Positions 18,481-26,103 of a stretch of 64,000 nucleotides of DNA are shown here, piece by piece. The stretch spans positions 248,001 through 312,000 of the forward strand of contig NZ_SLZL01000003.1 in assembly GCF_004342605.1 (NCBI RefSeq), given 5' to 3'. Origin of the DNA: Caulobacter sp. BK020. GTDB taxonomy: Bacteria > Pseudomonadota > Alphaproteobacteria > Caulobacterales > Caulobacteraceae. The position numbers and the translations under genes are program-made. Position 1 is the first letter of the stretch. Every line of letters starts with the position of its first letter. The notes under the pieces were generated by a model. The model was not told where the DNA came from, searched no databases, and worked only from the letters and a program-made list of their open reading frames with translations.

Positions 18481-19497
18481 TTGATTTCCAAGGTTACGAT
18501 CCACGAGGTCGCCCGCCTGTCGGGAGTGTCGATCAAGACTGTTTCGCGGGTGCTCAACCGCGAGCCCAACGTGAAAAACGACACCCGCGCGCGCGTGCAG
18601 GAAGCGGTCGCGGCCCTGAACTATCGGCCCAACATCTCGGCCCGCAGCCTGGCGGGGTCGAAGGCCTATCTGATCGGCGTGTTCTTCGACAATCCCAGCC
18701 CCGCCTATGTCACCGACGTGCAGCTGGGGGCGATCGCCCGCTGTCGCGAGGAGGGCTACCACCTGATCGTCGAGCCGCTCGACTCCACGGGCGACGTCGC
18801 CGCCCAGGTGGAGCCGATGCTGCAGACCCTGCGCATGGACGGCGTGATCCTGACGCCGCCGGTCTGCGACAATGTCGCGGTGCTGGACGTGCTGGAGGCC
18901 GAGGGCGTGCCCTATGTGCGGCTGTCGCCCGACCAGGATCAGGACCGTTCGGCCCACGTGCGGATGGACGACGTCCGCGCCGCCTACGAAATGACAGCCC
19001 ACCTGATCGGCCTGGGCCATACCGACATCGGCTTTATCAAGGGTCACCCCGAGCACGGCGCCTCGCACCTGCGCTATGAGGGCTATGCGGCGGCGATGAA
19101 GGAGCACGGCCTCGCCGTGCGCGAGGAGCACGTCGAGCAGGGCTGGTTCTCGTTCCGCTCAGGCTTTGAGGCCGCCGAGCGGCTGCTGGATCGCGCGAAC
19201 CGTCCCACGGCGATCTTCGCCTCCAACGACGACATGGCCCTGGGCGTGATGGCGGTGGCCAACCGCCTGCGCCTCGAAGTGCCCCAGACCCTGTCGGTGG
19301 CCGGCTTCGACGACACGCCCGGAGCCAAGGTCGTCTGGCCGCAGCTGACCACGGTGCGTCAGCCGATCCAGGCCATGGCGGCGGCCGCCGCCGATCTGCT
19401 GCTGACCGGCGCGACCCGGGCTGAAGGCGAGCCGCCGCCGTCGCGCCTGCTGGATTTCGAACTGGTGGTGCGCGAATCCACCGGTCCGGTCGGCTAG
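18481..19497 (+). CDS. LacI-family regulator of the Entner-Doudoroff genes
   Basis: A 338-residue repressor. Residues 5-60 form the LacI helix-turn-helix and hinge (TIHEVARLSGVSIKTVSRVL, then ALNYRPNISARSLAGS). The rest is a periplasmic-binding-protein-like effector domain (YLIGVFFDNPSPAYVTDVQL, TAIFASNDDMALGVMAVANR, SVAGFDDTPGAKVVWPQLTT). TTG 18481 has GAGG 6 bases upstream; no ATG begins the conserved domain. It lies between glk and pyk, and palindromes of one type precede zwf, itself and pyk. A sugar phosphate effector is likely, but its identity cannot be read from sequence. Confidence 0.9.
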   Translation: MISKVTIHEVARLSGVSIKTVSRVLNREPNVKNDTRARVQEAVAALNYRPNISARSLAGSKAYLIGVFFDNPSPAYVTDVQLGAIARCREEGYHLIVEPLDSTGDVAAQVEPMLQTLRMDGVILTPPVCDNVAVLDVLEAEGVPYVRLSPDQDQDRSAHVRMDDVRAAYEMTAHLIGLGHTDIGFIKGHPEHGASHLRYEGYAAAMKEHGLAVREEHVEQGWFSFRSGFEAAERLLDRANRPTAIFASNDDMALGVMAVANRLRLEVPQTLSVAGFDDTPGAKVVWPQLTTVRQPIQAMAAAAADLLLTGATRAEGEPPPSRLLDFELVVRESTGPVG

Positions 19498-19636
19498 GCT
19501 CGATCGCCCGCGCGACCCAAAATCGACTTCAGGCGTTCAAATCTCCGGGGCTTTCGCGCTGTCCATTCTTATGGAGGTGGAAAGGCTCGTGAGTTGACGC
19601 TAAGTCAGCAATGACGAATCCAGGTTCGGATTGCTA

Positions 19637-19648
19637 GACAACGTTGTC
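19637..19648. promoter_or_regulatory. LacI-family operator before pyk
   Basis: GACAACGTTGTC is a perfect 12-bp palindrome, the core of the zwf operator. It lies 103 bp upstream of pyk in a 254-bp gap that otherwise shows no gene. It ties pyruvate kinase to the same regulon. Confidence 0.75.
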
Positions 19649-19751
19649 AGGCGCAATTTCGGGAAATGGCGCTCGTCGAAAGCAAATCCTTTCTGCTGTG
19701 CGGTATCTATTGCCGCATCGCAGCATTTTCTAGCCTCTCCGGAGCAGGTTC

Positions 19752-21185
19752 ATGATCCGCGCGCGCCGCTCCCGCATCGTCGCCACCATCGGCCCGGCCA
19801 GCAGCTCGCCGGAGATGATCGTCACCCTGGCCAAGGCCGGAGCCGACGTCTTCCGTCTGAACTTCAGCCACGGCAGCCACGACAATCACGCCGCGTCCTA
19901 CGCCGCCATCCGCGCGGCCGAGGCGGTCGTCGGGCGCCCGCTGGGCGTCCTGGCCGACCTGCAGGGCCCGAAGCTGCGCGTGGGCAAGTTCGCCGAAGGG
20001 CCGGTGACGCTGAAGGCCGGCCAGGCCTTCCGGTTCGACGACGACCCCACCCCGGGCGACGTCACCCGCGTGCACCTGCCGCATCCGGAGATCCTGGTGG
20101 CCATGCGTCCCGGCGCGACCCTGCTGCTGGACGACGGCAAGCTGCGGATGACGGTGACCGACGCCGGCCCTGGCTACGCCAACACCACCGTGGTCAACGG
20201 CGGCAAGCTGTCTGAGCGCAAGGGCGTGGCCGTGCCGGACGTGGTGATTCCGATGTCGCCCCTGACGCCGAAGGATCGCGAGGACCTGGCCTTCGCCCTG
20301 CGCCTGGGTGTCGACTGGATCGCCCTGTCGTTCGTCCAGGCCCCTGAGGATATGGCCGAGCTGCGTCGCATCGTCGAAGGCCGCGCCGCCGTCCTGGCCA
20401 AGATCGAGAAGCCCCAGGCCCTGGAAGTGCTGGGCCCGATCCTCGACCTCTGCGATGGGGTGATGGTGGCCCGCGGCGACCTGGGCGTCGAGATGGCGCC
20501 GGAGGAGGTGCCGGTGGCCCAGAAGGTCATCCTGCGCGCCGCCCGCGAGCGCGGCATTCCGGTGATCGTCGCCACCCAGATGCTGGAATCGATGACCAGC
20601 TCGCCGACCCCGACCCGGGCCGAGGCCTCGGACGTGGCCAACGCCGTCTACGAGGGCGCGGACGCGGTCATGCTTTCCGCGGAAAGCGCCGCCGGCGACT
20701 ATCCGGAAGAGGCCGTGACGATGATGAGCCGCATCATCGAGCGGGTGGAGCGCGACCCGCGCTGGCCCGAGCTGATGCAGGCCGAGCAGCCGCACAACGA
20801 CGAGGACGCCGACGTTCTGGTGGTGGCCGCCGCCCAGGCCGCCAAGGCCGGCTCGACCAAGTGTCTGGTGGCCTTCACCACCACGGGCGCCACCGCCCGT
20901 CGCCTGTCGCGCGAGCGGCCGCTGCAGCCGGTGCTGGCCCTGTCGCCCCGCGTCGAGGCCGTGCGCCGCATGTGCCTGGTCTGGGGCGTGGAGGCCCGCG
21001 TCAGCGGCCAGCCCGACAGCCTGGAGGTGGTCACCTCCGACGCGGTCGCCAAGGCCGTCGAGCTGGACCTGGTCGGTCCGGGCGAGCGCGTGCTGATCGT
21101 CGCGGGCACCCCGTTCGGCGCGCCGGGCGCGGCCAACCTCCTGCGCCTGGCCCACGCGCCGTTCCCGACCCGCAAGCGCCGCTAG
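19752..21185 (+). CDS. pyk: Pyruvate kinase
   Basis: A 477-residue enzyme making pyruvate and ATP from phosphoenolpyruvate. Motifs are RSRIVATIGPASSSPEMI, FRLNFSHGSHDNH, LLDDGKLRMTV, the catalytic helix segment VLAKIEKPQALE, the metal site VARGDLGVEM and VATQMLESM. The C-terminal allosteric domain is present (LVAFTTTGATARRLSRERP). Its stop codon TAG is supplied by the CTAG end of the dispersed repeat at 21182-21287, and the gene converges on the Crp-like gene. It is co-regulated with zwf by the operator at 19637. Confidence 0.96.
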   Translation: MIRARRSRIVATIGPASSSPEMIVTLAKAGADVFRLNFSHGSHDNHAASYAAIRAAEAVVGRPLGVLADLQGPKLRVGKFAEGPVTLKAGQAFRFDDDPTPGDVTRVHLPHPEILVAMRPGATLLLDDGKLRMTVTDAGPGYANTTVVNGGKLSERKGVAVPDVVIPMSPLTPKDREDLAFALRLGVDWIALSFVQAPEDMAELRRIVEGRAAVLAKIEKPQALEVLGPILDLCDGVMVARGDLGVEMAPEEVPVAQKVILRAARERGIPVIVATQMLESMTSSPTPTRAEASDVANAVYEGADAVMLSAESAAGDYPEEAVTMMSRIIERVERDPRWPELMQAEQPHNDEDADVLVVAAAQAAKAGSTKCLVAFTTTGATARRLSRERPLQPVLALSPRVEAVRRMCLVWGVEARVSGQPDSLEVVTSDAVAKAVELDLVGPGERVLIVAGTPFGAPGAANLLRLAHAPFPTRKRR

Positions 21186-21287
21186 AGCATCGCGCGGAAA
21201 AGTGGATGCCGGTTTTCCGCAAAAGCGATGCGAAAACAAAAACCTGGAGCAAATCGTGCGATTCCTGAATCGCGCGATTTGCTCTAG
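21182..21287 (-). repeat. CTAG-bounded palindromic element, copy 1 (106 bp)
   Basis: It begins CTAGAGCATCGCGCGG and ends CGATTTGCTCTAG. On the minus strand it reads as a long AT/GC stem, then TTTTTGTTTT, then a second stem. It lies between convergent pyk and the Crp-like gene, oriented as a terminator for the leftward gene. Its left CTAG makes the pyk stop codon. Related copies are at 31835, 48007, 55354 and 59047. Confidence 0.9.
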
Positions 21288-21295
21288 GCCGGCTT

Positions 21296-21991
21296 TCAGC
21301 CGAACGGAAGCGGCAGCAGGCGTTCGTAGCCGCGCCGCACGGCGGCGTAGCACTCGCAGGTGATGGCCTCCAGGCCGGCGCGATCCAGGATGTCGACCAC
21401 GCCCCGGCGATAGCGGATCAGGCCCTTGGCCTGCAGCGCACCGGCCACGGCCGTGACCGTGGTGCGCTGGACGCCAAGCATGTCGGCCAGGAATTCCTGG
21501 GTCAGGCTGATGGTGTCGCCTTCGATGCGATCGCGGCACGACAGCAGCCAGCGGCAAAAGCGGGCCTCCACGCCATGCAGGGCGTTGCAGGCCACCGACT
21601 GGATCGCATGGCCGAACAGCGCCTCGTTGTGGCGATCGACCAGGTCGCGCAGGGCGGGGCTGCGGGTCCAGGCCTCGTGCAGGGCCGAGGCGCTGATCCG
21701 CGAGGCCTGGCCGGGAGTCTGGATGATAGCCCGCACCAGCGACTGGCGCGGCGCCACAGCGGCCGTCAGGCCCAAAGCGCCTTCGCGACCGATCGGCGCG
21801 GACTCGATGGCCGCTCCGTTCTCCATCAGGGTCATCAGCGAGATGACGCAATCATGGGGGAAATAGATGGACTCGATCGGATCGCCCGGATCGTACAGGT
21901 GACGACCCTTTTCCAGCTCCTGCTGGACGAGGTGGGGCGCAATCAGGCCGAGATCTTCCGTCGGCAGGGCGGCAAGCAGACGATTTTTCAA
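21296..21991 (-). CDS. Crp/Fnr-family transcriptional regulator
   Basis: A 231-residue regulator. Residues 1-120 form a cyclic-nucleotide-binding-like sensor (HLVQQELEKGRHLYDPGDPI, IESIYFPHDCVISLMTLMEN). Residues about 150-215 hold the Crp winged helix (LTQEFLADMLGVQRTTVTAV, then ALQAKGLIRYRRGVVDILD). It lacks the N-terminal cysteine cluster of Fnr, so it is not an oxygen sensor of that type. The effector is unknown. Two palindromes at 22042-22125 upstream are candidate autoregulatory sites. It ends 9 bp from the repeat at 21287. Confidence 0.88.
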   Translation of the reverse strand: MKNRLLAALPTEDLGLIAPHLVQQELEKGRHLYDPGDPIESIYFPHDCVISLMTLMENGAAIESAPIGREGALGLTAAVAPRQSLVRAIIQTPGQASRISASALHEAWTRSPALRDLVDRHNEALFGHAIQSVACNALHGVEARFCRWLLSCRDRIEGDTISLTQEFLADMLGVQRTTVTAVAGALQAKGLIRYRRGVVDILDRAGLEAITCECYAAVRRGYERLLPLPFG

Positions 21992-22328
21992 GTTGGCGCG
22001 GCCCCGTCGAACGAATCGACCATCGGTAGGCGGAAGGGATTCGAAACTTAGGTTGGAAGCCGCCGCCGCGCTGTCGAGTAGTCGACACAGATGTGGCGCG
22101 CCAAGATTCTTCCAAACTAAGTTTGTCGCCTATCCGACGTTGCCGGAATAGTTGGTTGCTCGTCGCCCTCTTGTATCTCTTGTCGTCCTCAGTAGACTAT
22201 TGCTCGCTTGTCGAAGCGTCGTCGTTTCGCTGCCCAGCAGCAGCCGAGACTTTCGATCGACCGTTTTCGTCAAATCAAGGCGGGGGGCGCGGTTGACGAC
22301 GTCCTCGATACGCCAAGCCCGCTGGCGT
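21992..22328. other. 337-bp gap upstream of the Crp-like gene
   Basis: This is more AT-rich than its surroundings and has no supported coding frame. Its right half (22130-22328) shows no hairpin or motif I can defend. The left half holds the paired palindromes listed separately. An unannotated small RNA cannot be excluded. Confidence 0.4.
22042..22125. promoter_or_regulatory. Paired palindromic operators before the Crp-like gene
   Basis: CAAACTAAGTTTG at 22113-22125 is a palindrome around a single centre base. A degenerate copy, GAAACTTAGGTTG, lies at 22043-22055. With flanks they form an inverted repeat of 15 of 16 bases (22044-22059 against 22109-22124). Between them TGTCGA-gtag-TCGACA (22072-22087) is a third dyad. 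The arrangement suggests two dimers bound 70 bp apart. The protein is unknown; autoregulation is the simplest idea. Confidence 0.55.
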
Positions 22329-22829
22329 CTAACCCAGCTTGACGTGGGCCTTGTCGCCCAGGTCGGGCGGACTGTCGGTCAGGTTGGCCTTGGCCACCTC
22401 CCAGGCGAAGCGCACCGGGCCGCCCCTGGCGATCCACAGTTCGGCGTCCCGGGCGTCCAGCCGCAGCAGGGTCAGGGCCGGGTCGTCCTTGCCCTCCGGA
22501 AACCAGGCGGCGACGATCGGATTCCAGTACTTGTCGATGCGGACGGTGTCGCGGGCGGTGGACAGCACGCCGCCGATGCAGGCCTGGAAGTCCTGGTCCT
22601 TGGACTGGACGATCAGCATGGCCTCGGCGCCGCCGCTGGCGCTCCTGGCCAGGTCGGTGTCCTGCCGGGTGAAGAACCAGATCTGTCCGCCCTCCGGCTC
22701 GGCGAAGACGGTCATCGGCTGGAAATGCTGGTGGGCGTTCATCAGGCCCAGCATGCCGAACCGCGCATGGTCCAGCTCCTTCCAGAGGCGCTTTTCGGCG
22801 GCGGCCCTGTCGTTGGGATCGGTGCTCAT
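22329..22829 (-). CDS. Pyridoxamine 5'-phosphate oxidase-fold general stress protein
   Basis: A 166-residue protein of the split-barrel flavin family often called general stress protein 26. Visible segments are LWKELDHARFGMLGLMNAH, then MTVFAEPEGGQIWFFTRQDT, then MLIVQSKDQDFQACIGGV, and WNPIVAAWFPEGKDDPALTL. Such proteins bind FMN or FAD and are usually stress induced; their substrates are poorly known. It is too divergent to be PdxH. Its ribosome binding site is buried in a 14-bp hairpin (22834-22865). It follows the acyl-CoA dehydrogenase operon by 96 bp on the same strand. Confidence 0.85.
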   Translation of the reverse strand: MSTDPNDRAAAEKRLWKELDHARFGMLGLMNAHQHFQPMTVFAEPEGGQIWFFTRQDTDLARSASGGAEAMLIVQSKDQDFQACIGGVLSTARDTVRIDKYWNPIVAAWFPEGKDDPALTLLRLDARDAELWIARGGPVRFAWEVAKANLTDSPPDLGDKAHVKLG

Positions 22830-22833
22830 GGCG

Positions 22834-22865
22834 GTTCTTCCTTCCTGCGGGCAGGAGGGAAGAAC
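22834..22865 (-). promoter_or_regulatory. Hairpin sequestering the ribosome binding site of the stress protein
   Basis: In the minus-strand RNA, GUUCUUCCCUCCUG pairs with CAGGAAGGAAGAAC across a 4-nt loop (13 of 14 pairs, one C-A mismatch). The right arm contains the Shine-Dalgarno AAGGAAG, about 7 nt before the ATG at 22829. Translation should require opening of this stem. No U tract follows, so a plain terminator is less likely. Confidence 0.65.
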
Positions 22866-22925
22866 TGGTCCGGACGAGAGCGGTTCCTAGAGTGAAGGTT
22901 GGAGCCTCGAAGGACGCGAGGCGGC

Positions 22926-24059
22926 TCAGAATCCCGACAGCGTCGCGTACCGATCGCGATGGAACGAGGCCGAACCGAACAGGGCCTCGGCCACGCGGGC
23001 GCGCTTCATGTAGAGGCCGGCGTCGTGGGCGTCGGTCATGCCGATGCCGCCATGCATCTGGACCATCTCGTTGGAGGCCAGGTGCAGCGCTTCGCTGGCC
23101 TTGGCCTTGGCCAGCGAGGCCAGCAGGCGCGTGTCAGCGCCAGCGTCGGCCGCCTCCAGGGCCGCCTCCACGCACGACCGGGTGGTCTCCAGGTCGGTGA
23201 ACAGCTTGGCCGCGCGATGCTGGAGGGCCTGGAACGTGCCGATCACCTGGCCGAACTGGGTGCGGGTCTTGATGTAGTCGAGGGTGACCTCGAAAGCGGC
23301 GGTGGCGGCGCCCAGCATCTCGGCCGCCAGACCGGCATAGGCGCGGTCCAGCACCGGCTCCAGGATCGCCCAGCCCTGGCCGACCTCGCCCAGCACCGCC
23401 TCGGCGCCGACCGGCACGCCGTCGAAGCCGATCCGGGCCGCGCCGCGGCTGTCGACCAGCGCCAGATGGGTGCGCGTCACCCCCGGAGCGTCGCCCGGGA
23501 CCAGGAACAGGGTGATCCCGTCGCTGTCGCCCGCCGCGCCCGAAGTGCGGGCGGCGACGACCAGCAGGTCGGCCGCGTCGCCGTCGAGGACGAAGGTCTT
23601 GGTTCCATTGAGAACGAAGCCATCGCCGGAGACGGTCGCCGACAGCGCCGTGTTCAGCGGCGCATGGTGTGCGCCTTCGTCGACGGCCAGGGTCGCGATG
23701 ACCTCGCCGGCCGCGATCTTCGGCAGCCATTCGGTCTTCTGGACGCCCGATCCGCCCAGGACCAGGGCCGAAGCCGCGACCAGGGCGGTGGAGAGCAGAG
23801 GCGAGGCCACCAGGTTGCGACCGGTCTCCTCAAGGATCAGGCCCAGGCCCAGATAGCCGAAGGCTGAGCCGTCATACTCTTCCGGCACGACGACGCCCGC
23901 CCAGCCCATGGCGCCCATCTCGCTCCAGGTCGCCGGATCGAAGCTTCGCCTGGAGCCGCCGTCGCGCAACTTGCGCAGCGCGCCGACCGGGGCGCTGTCC
24001 TGCGTCCAGCCTTTGGCTGCGTCGCGGAGCATGGTCTGTTCTTCGGTCAGGACGGCCAT
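22926..24059 (-). CDS. Acyl-CoA dehydrogenase (shorter subunit type)
   Basis: A 377-residue flavoprotein. I chose ATG 24059 (MAVLTEEQTMLRDAAKGWTQ), since the 37 in-frame codons upstream cover the previous gene's end. Family segments are MGWAGVVVPEEYDGSAFGYL, GYLGLGLILEETGRNLV, LNGTKTFVLDGDAADLLVVA, and the C-terminal QMHGGIGMTDAHDAGLYMKR. It should introduce a double bond in an acyl-CoA or a ring-CoA. It shares an operon with a second acyl-CoA dehydrogenase of about 400 residues, an arrangement often seen for mixed (alpha2-beta2) enzymes acting on bulky CoA esters. Confidence 0.9.
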   Translation of the reverse strand: MAVLTEEQTMLRDAAKGWTQDSAPVGALRKLRDGGSRRSFDPATWSEMGAMGWAGVVVPEEYDGSAFGYLGLGLILEETGRNLVASPLLSTALVAASALVLGGSGVQKTEWLPKIAAGEVIATLAVDEGAHHAPLNTALSATVSGDGFVLNGTKTFVLDGDAADLLVVAARTSGAAGDSDGITLFLVPGDAPGVTRTHLALVDSRGAARIGFDGVPVGAEAVLGEVGQGWAILEPVLDRAYAGLAAEMLGAATAAFEVTLDYIKTRTQFGQVIGTFQALQHRAAKLFTDLETTRSCVEAALEAADAGADTRLLASLAKAKASEALHLASNEMVQMHGGIGMTDAHDAGLYMKRARVAEALFGSASFHRDRYATLSGF

Positions 24060-24075
24060 GTCAGGCTGGCTCCAG

Positions 24076-24687
24076 TTAAGCGGTTTCGAGGTCTTGATGG
24101 CGGACGGCCCAGTCGAGGGCCTGTTCGAGGCGGTCGTTGCCCCAGAAGAGCTCGCCGTCGGCGGTGACAAAGGAAGGCGCGCCGAACAGGCCGCGCTCCT
24201 GCGCCTGGCGGACGTGGTCCTTCAGGCGGGTCTTGACCGGGTCGGTCGCGGCGGCGACGAGCACCGCGTCGGGCGCGGCGCCGACCGAGGCGATCAGCGG
24301 GGCCAGCACCTCGGCCCGCGAGATATCCTGGTCATCGACGAAATTGGCCTGGTAGACCGCACGGCTGAAGGCCGGGGTCCAGCCGTCCTCCAGTCCGCAG
24401 ATCGCCACACGCGCCGCCAGCAATCCGTTGCGGGGGAACTGGCTGGGATGGACCAGCGGCAGGCCTTCCTGGTCGCAGATCCGCTGCAGGTCGCGCCACA
24501 TGTAGTCGCCCTTGATCGGGAAGGCGTTGAACGGGCTGTCGTTCAAACCCTGTTGCTCATGCATCAGCGGCCCCAGCAGGAAGGGCCGCCATTCCACGGC
24601 CACGCCGGCCGCGTCAGCCAAGCGCTCCACGCGCATGGCGGCGGGATAGCTGTAGGAGGATCCGAACTCGTACCAGAACTCGATCAT
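24076..24687 (-). CDS. 2-hydroxychromene-2-carboxylate isomerase-like protein (DsbA/GST-kappa fold)
   Basis: A 203-residue thioredoxin-fold protein of the DsbA/GST-kappa group. It begins IEFWYEFGSSYSYPAAMRVE, with serines where DsbA has its CxxC, as in hydroxychromene carboxylate isomerases, which use glutathione. The C-terminal FGAPSFVTADGELFWGNDRL motif is typical of the family. It lies between two acyl-CoA dehydrogenase genes, with 16- and 15-bp gaps, so it probably acts in the same catabolic route. An aromatic or polycyclic substrate is possible but not shown. Confidence 0.86.
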   Translation of the reverse strand: MIEFWYEFGSSYSYPAAMRVERLADAAGVAVEWRPFLLGPLMHEQQGLNDSPFNAFPIKGDYMWRDLQRICDQEGLPLVHPSQFPRNGLLAARVAICGLEDGWTPAFSRAVYQANFVDDQDISRAEVLAPLIASVGAAPDAVLVAAATDPVKTRLKDHVRQAQERGLFGAPSFVTADGELFWGNDRLEQALDWAVRHQDLETA

Positions 24688-24702
24688 GGTTTTGCGCCGG
24701 CG

Positions 24703-25908
24703 CTACTGATGATCCAGCAAGCCTAGCACCCGTTTGGCGACGACGTTGAGATTGACCTCGCTGGTGCCGCCCTCGATCGAGTTGCCCTTGGCGCGCAGCA
24801 TGGCGCGGGGCGCGGCCAGTTCGTCCGGGGTGAAGCCTTCGCCCTCCCAGCCCAGGCCTTGCAGGCCCAGGGCCTCGACCAGCAGTTCGGTGCGCTCCTG
24901 GTTCATCTTGGCGGCGGCGTACTTGATGATCGAGACGGCGGCGCTGGGGCCCGAACCCTGCTTGGACTCCGCCTCGGCCCGGCGCACGGTCAGGGTGAAG
25001 GCATGGGCGTCCATGCGGTGGTGGGCGATGCGGGCCCGCAGGTCGCCGTCGGCCAGCTTGCCGGACGCGTCGACCCCGACCTCCTTCTTGGCCGCCTCGA
25101 CCAGATCCAGCCCGCCGCCCCCGCCGAAGCCCGAGGCCGAGATGTTCTGGCGCTCGTACTGTAGCAGCCGCTTGGCGATGTCCCAGCCGCCGTTGACCTT
25201 GCCGACCAGCTGGTCCTTGGGGACCTTCACATTGTCGAAGAAGGTCTCGCAGAACGGAGAGCTGCCGCTGATCAGCTTGATCGGCCGGGCCTCGACGCCG
25301 GGCGAGGTCATGTCGAACAGCACGAACGAGATGCCTTCGTGCTTTTTCGTCGTGTCGGTGCGCACCAGGCAGAAAATCCAGTCGGCCTGGTCGGCGTAGC
25401 TGGTCCAGACCTTCTGGCCGTTGATCAGCCAGTGGTCGCCCTTGTCCTCGCACTTGGTCTGCAGCGAGGCCAGGTCCGAACCCGCGCCCGGCTCGCTGTA
25501 GCCCTGGCACCAGCGGGTCTCGCCGCGCACGATCGCCGGAAGGAATCGCTGCTTCTGCTCCTCCGTGGCGTATTCCAGCAGCACCGGACCCAGCATCCAG
25601 ACGCCGAAGCTCATCAGGGCGGGGCGGGCCTTGAGGCGGCGAAGCTCCTGTTCCAGCACCTTGTTCTCGGCCTTGGACAGACCGCCGCCGCCATAGGCTT
25701 TGGGCCACATGGGCGCGGTCCAGCCCCGCTCGGCCATGCGGTCCAGCCACAGCTTGGCGTCGGGGTTCTTCCATTCGAACCGCCTGCCGCCCCACGGCGC
25801 GTCGTCCTCGCTCATCGGCGCGTTCAGCGACGGCGGGTAGTTGGCCTTGAGCCACGCGCGGGTCTCGGCCCGGAAGGTTTCCAAGTCGCCGCCGCCGAAA
25901 TCCGCCAT
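24703..25908 (-). CDS. Acyl-CoA dehydrogenase (longer subunit type)
   Basis: A 401-residue flavoprotein, first gene of the leftward operon. Segments include FRAETRAWLKANYPPSLNAP, RWCQGYSEPGAGSDLASLQT, WLINGQKVWTSYADQADWIF, and the C-terminal GNSIEGGTSEVNLNVVAKRV, which contacts FAD and CoA. Such longer homologues cluster with shorter ones in pathways for branched, cyclic or steroid side-chain acyl-CoAs. An AACGATCGTT palindrome (26005-26014) lies about 97 bp upstream and may be the site of a TetR-type repressor not encoded here. Confidence 0.92.
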   Translation of the reverse strand: MADFGGGDLETFRAETRAWLKANYPPSLNAPMSEDDAPWGGRRFEWKNPDAKLWLDRMAERGWTAPMWPKAYGGGGLSKAENKVLEQELRRLKARPALMSFGVWMLGPVLLEYATEEQKQRFLPAIVRGETRWCQGYSEPGAGSDLASLQTKCEDKGDHWLINGQKVWTSYADQADWIFCLVRTDTTKKHEGISFVLFDMTSPGVEARPIKLISGSSPFCETFFDNVKVPKDQLVGKVNGGWDIAKRLLQYERQNISASGFGGGGGLDLVEAAKKEVGVDASGKLADGDLRARIAHHRMDAHAFTLTVRRAEAESKQGSGPSAAVSIIKYAAAKMNQERTELLVEALGLQGLGWEGEGFTPDELAAPRAMLRAKGNSIEGGTSEVNLNVVAKRVLGLLDHQ

Positions 25909-26004
25909 GGCCGTTTCTCCCTACGCGTTCGTGTCTTCCGCAACGCTTGTCCGCGCCGTCGGCCGGCAGACTACGCCATGGAACGGCGGGGGCAAGCTGA
26001 TTCA

Positions 26005-26014
26005 AACGATCGTT
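26005..26014. promoter_or_regulatory. Palindrome AACGATCGTT in the divergent promoter region
   Basis: This perfect 10-bp palindrome, within CAAACGATCGTTCG, sits between the acyl-CoA dehydrogenase operon and the divergent mprF-like gene. Its form is that of TetR-family operators common before acyl-CoA metabolism genes. No TetR gene is in the window. Confidence 0.4.
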
Positions 26015-26103
26015 CGTCACGCGACGGGCGCCCGCTGGGGACAAGCCGCGCTATAGAGGGGCCGATGACGTGTCCCGCCGGGATTCGCCGATCAGGGGTC
26101 TAG

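Noticed and set aside
22093..22296. A 67-codon plus-strand frame in the gap upstream of the Crp-like gene
   Set aside because: Poor codon use for this genome, no ribosome site, and it crosses the palindromic operator.
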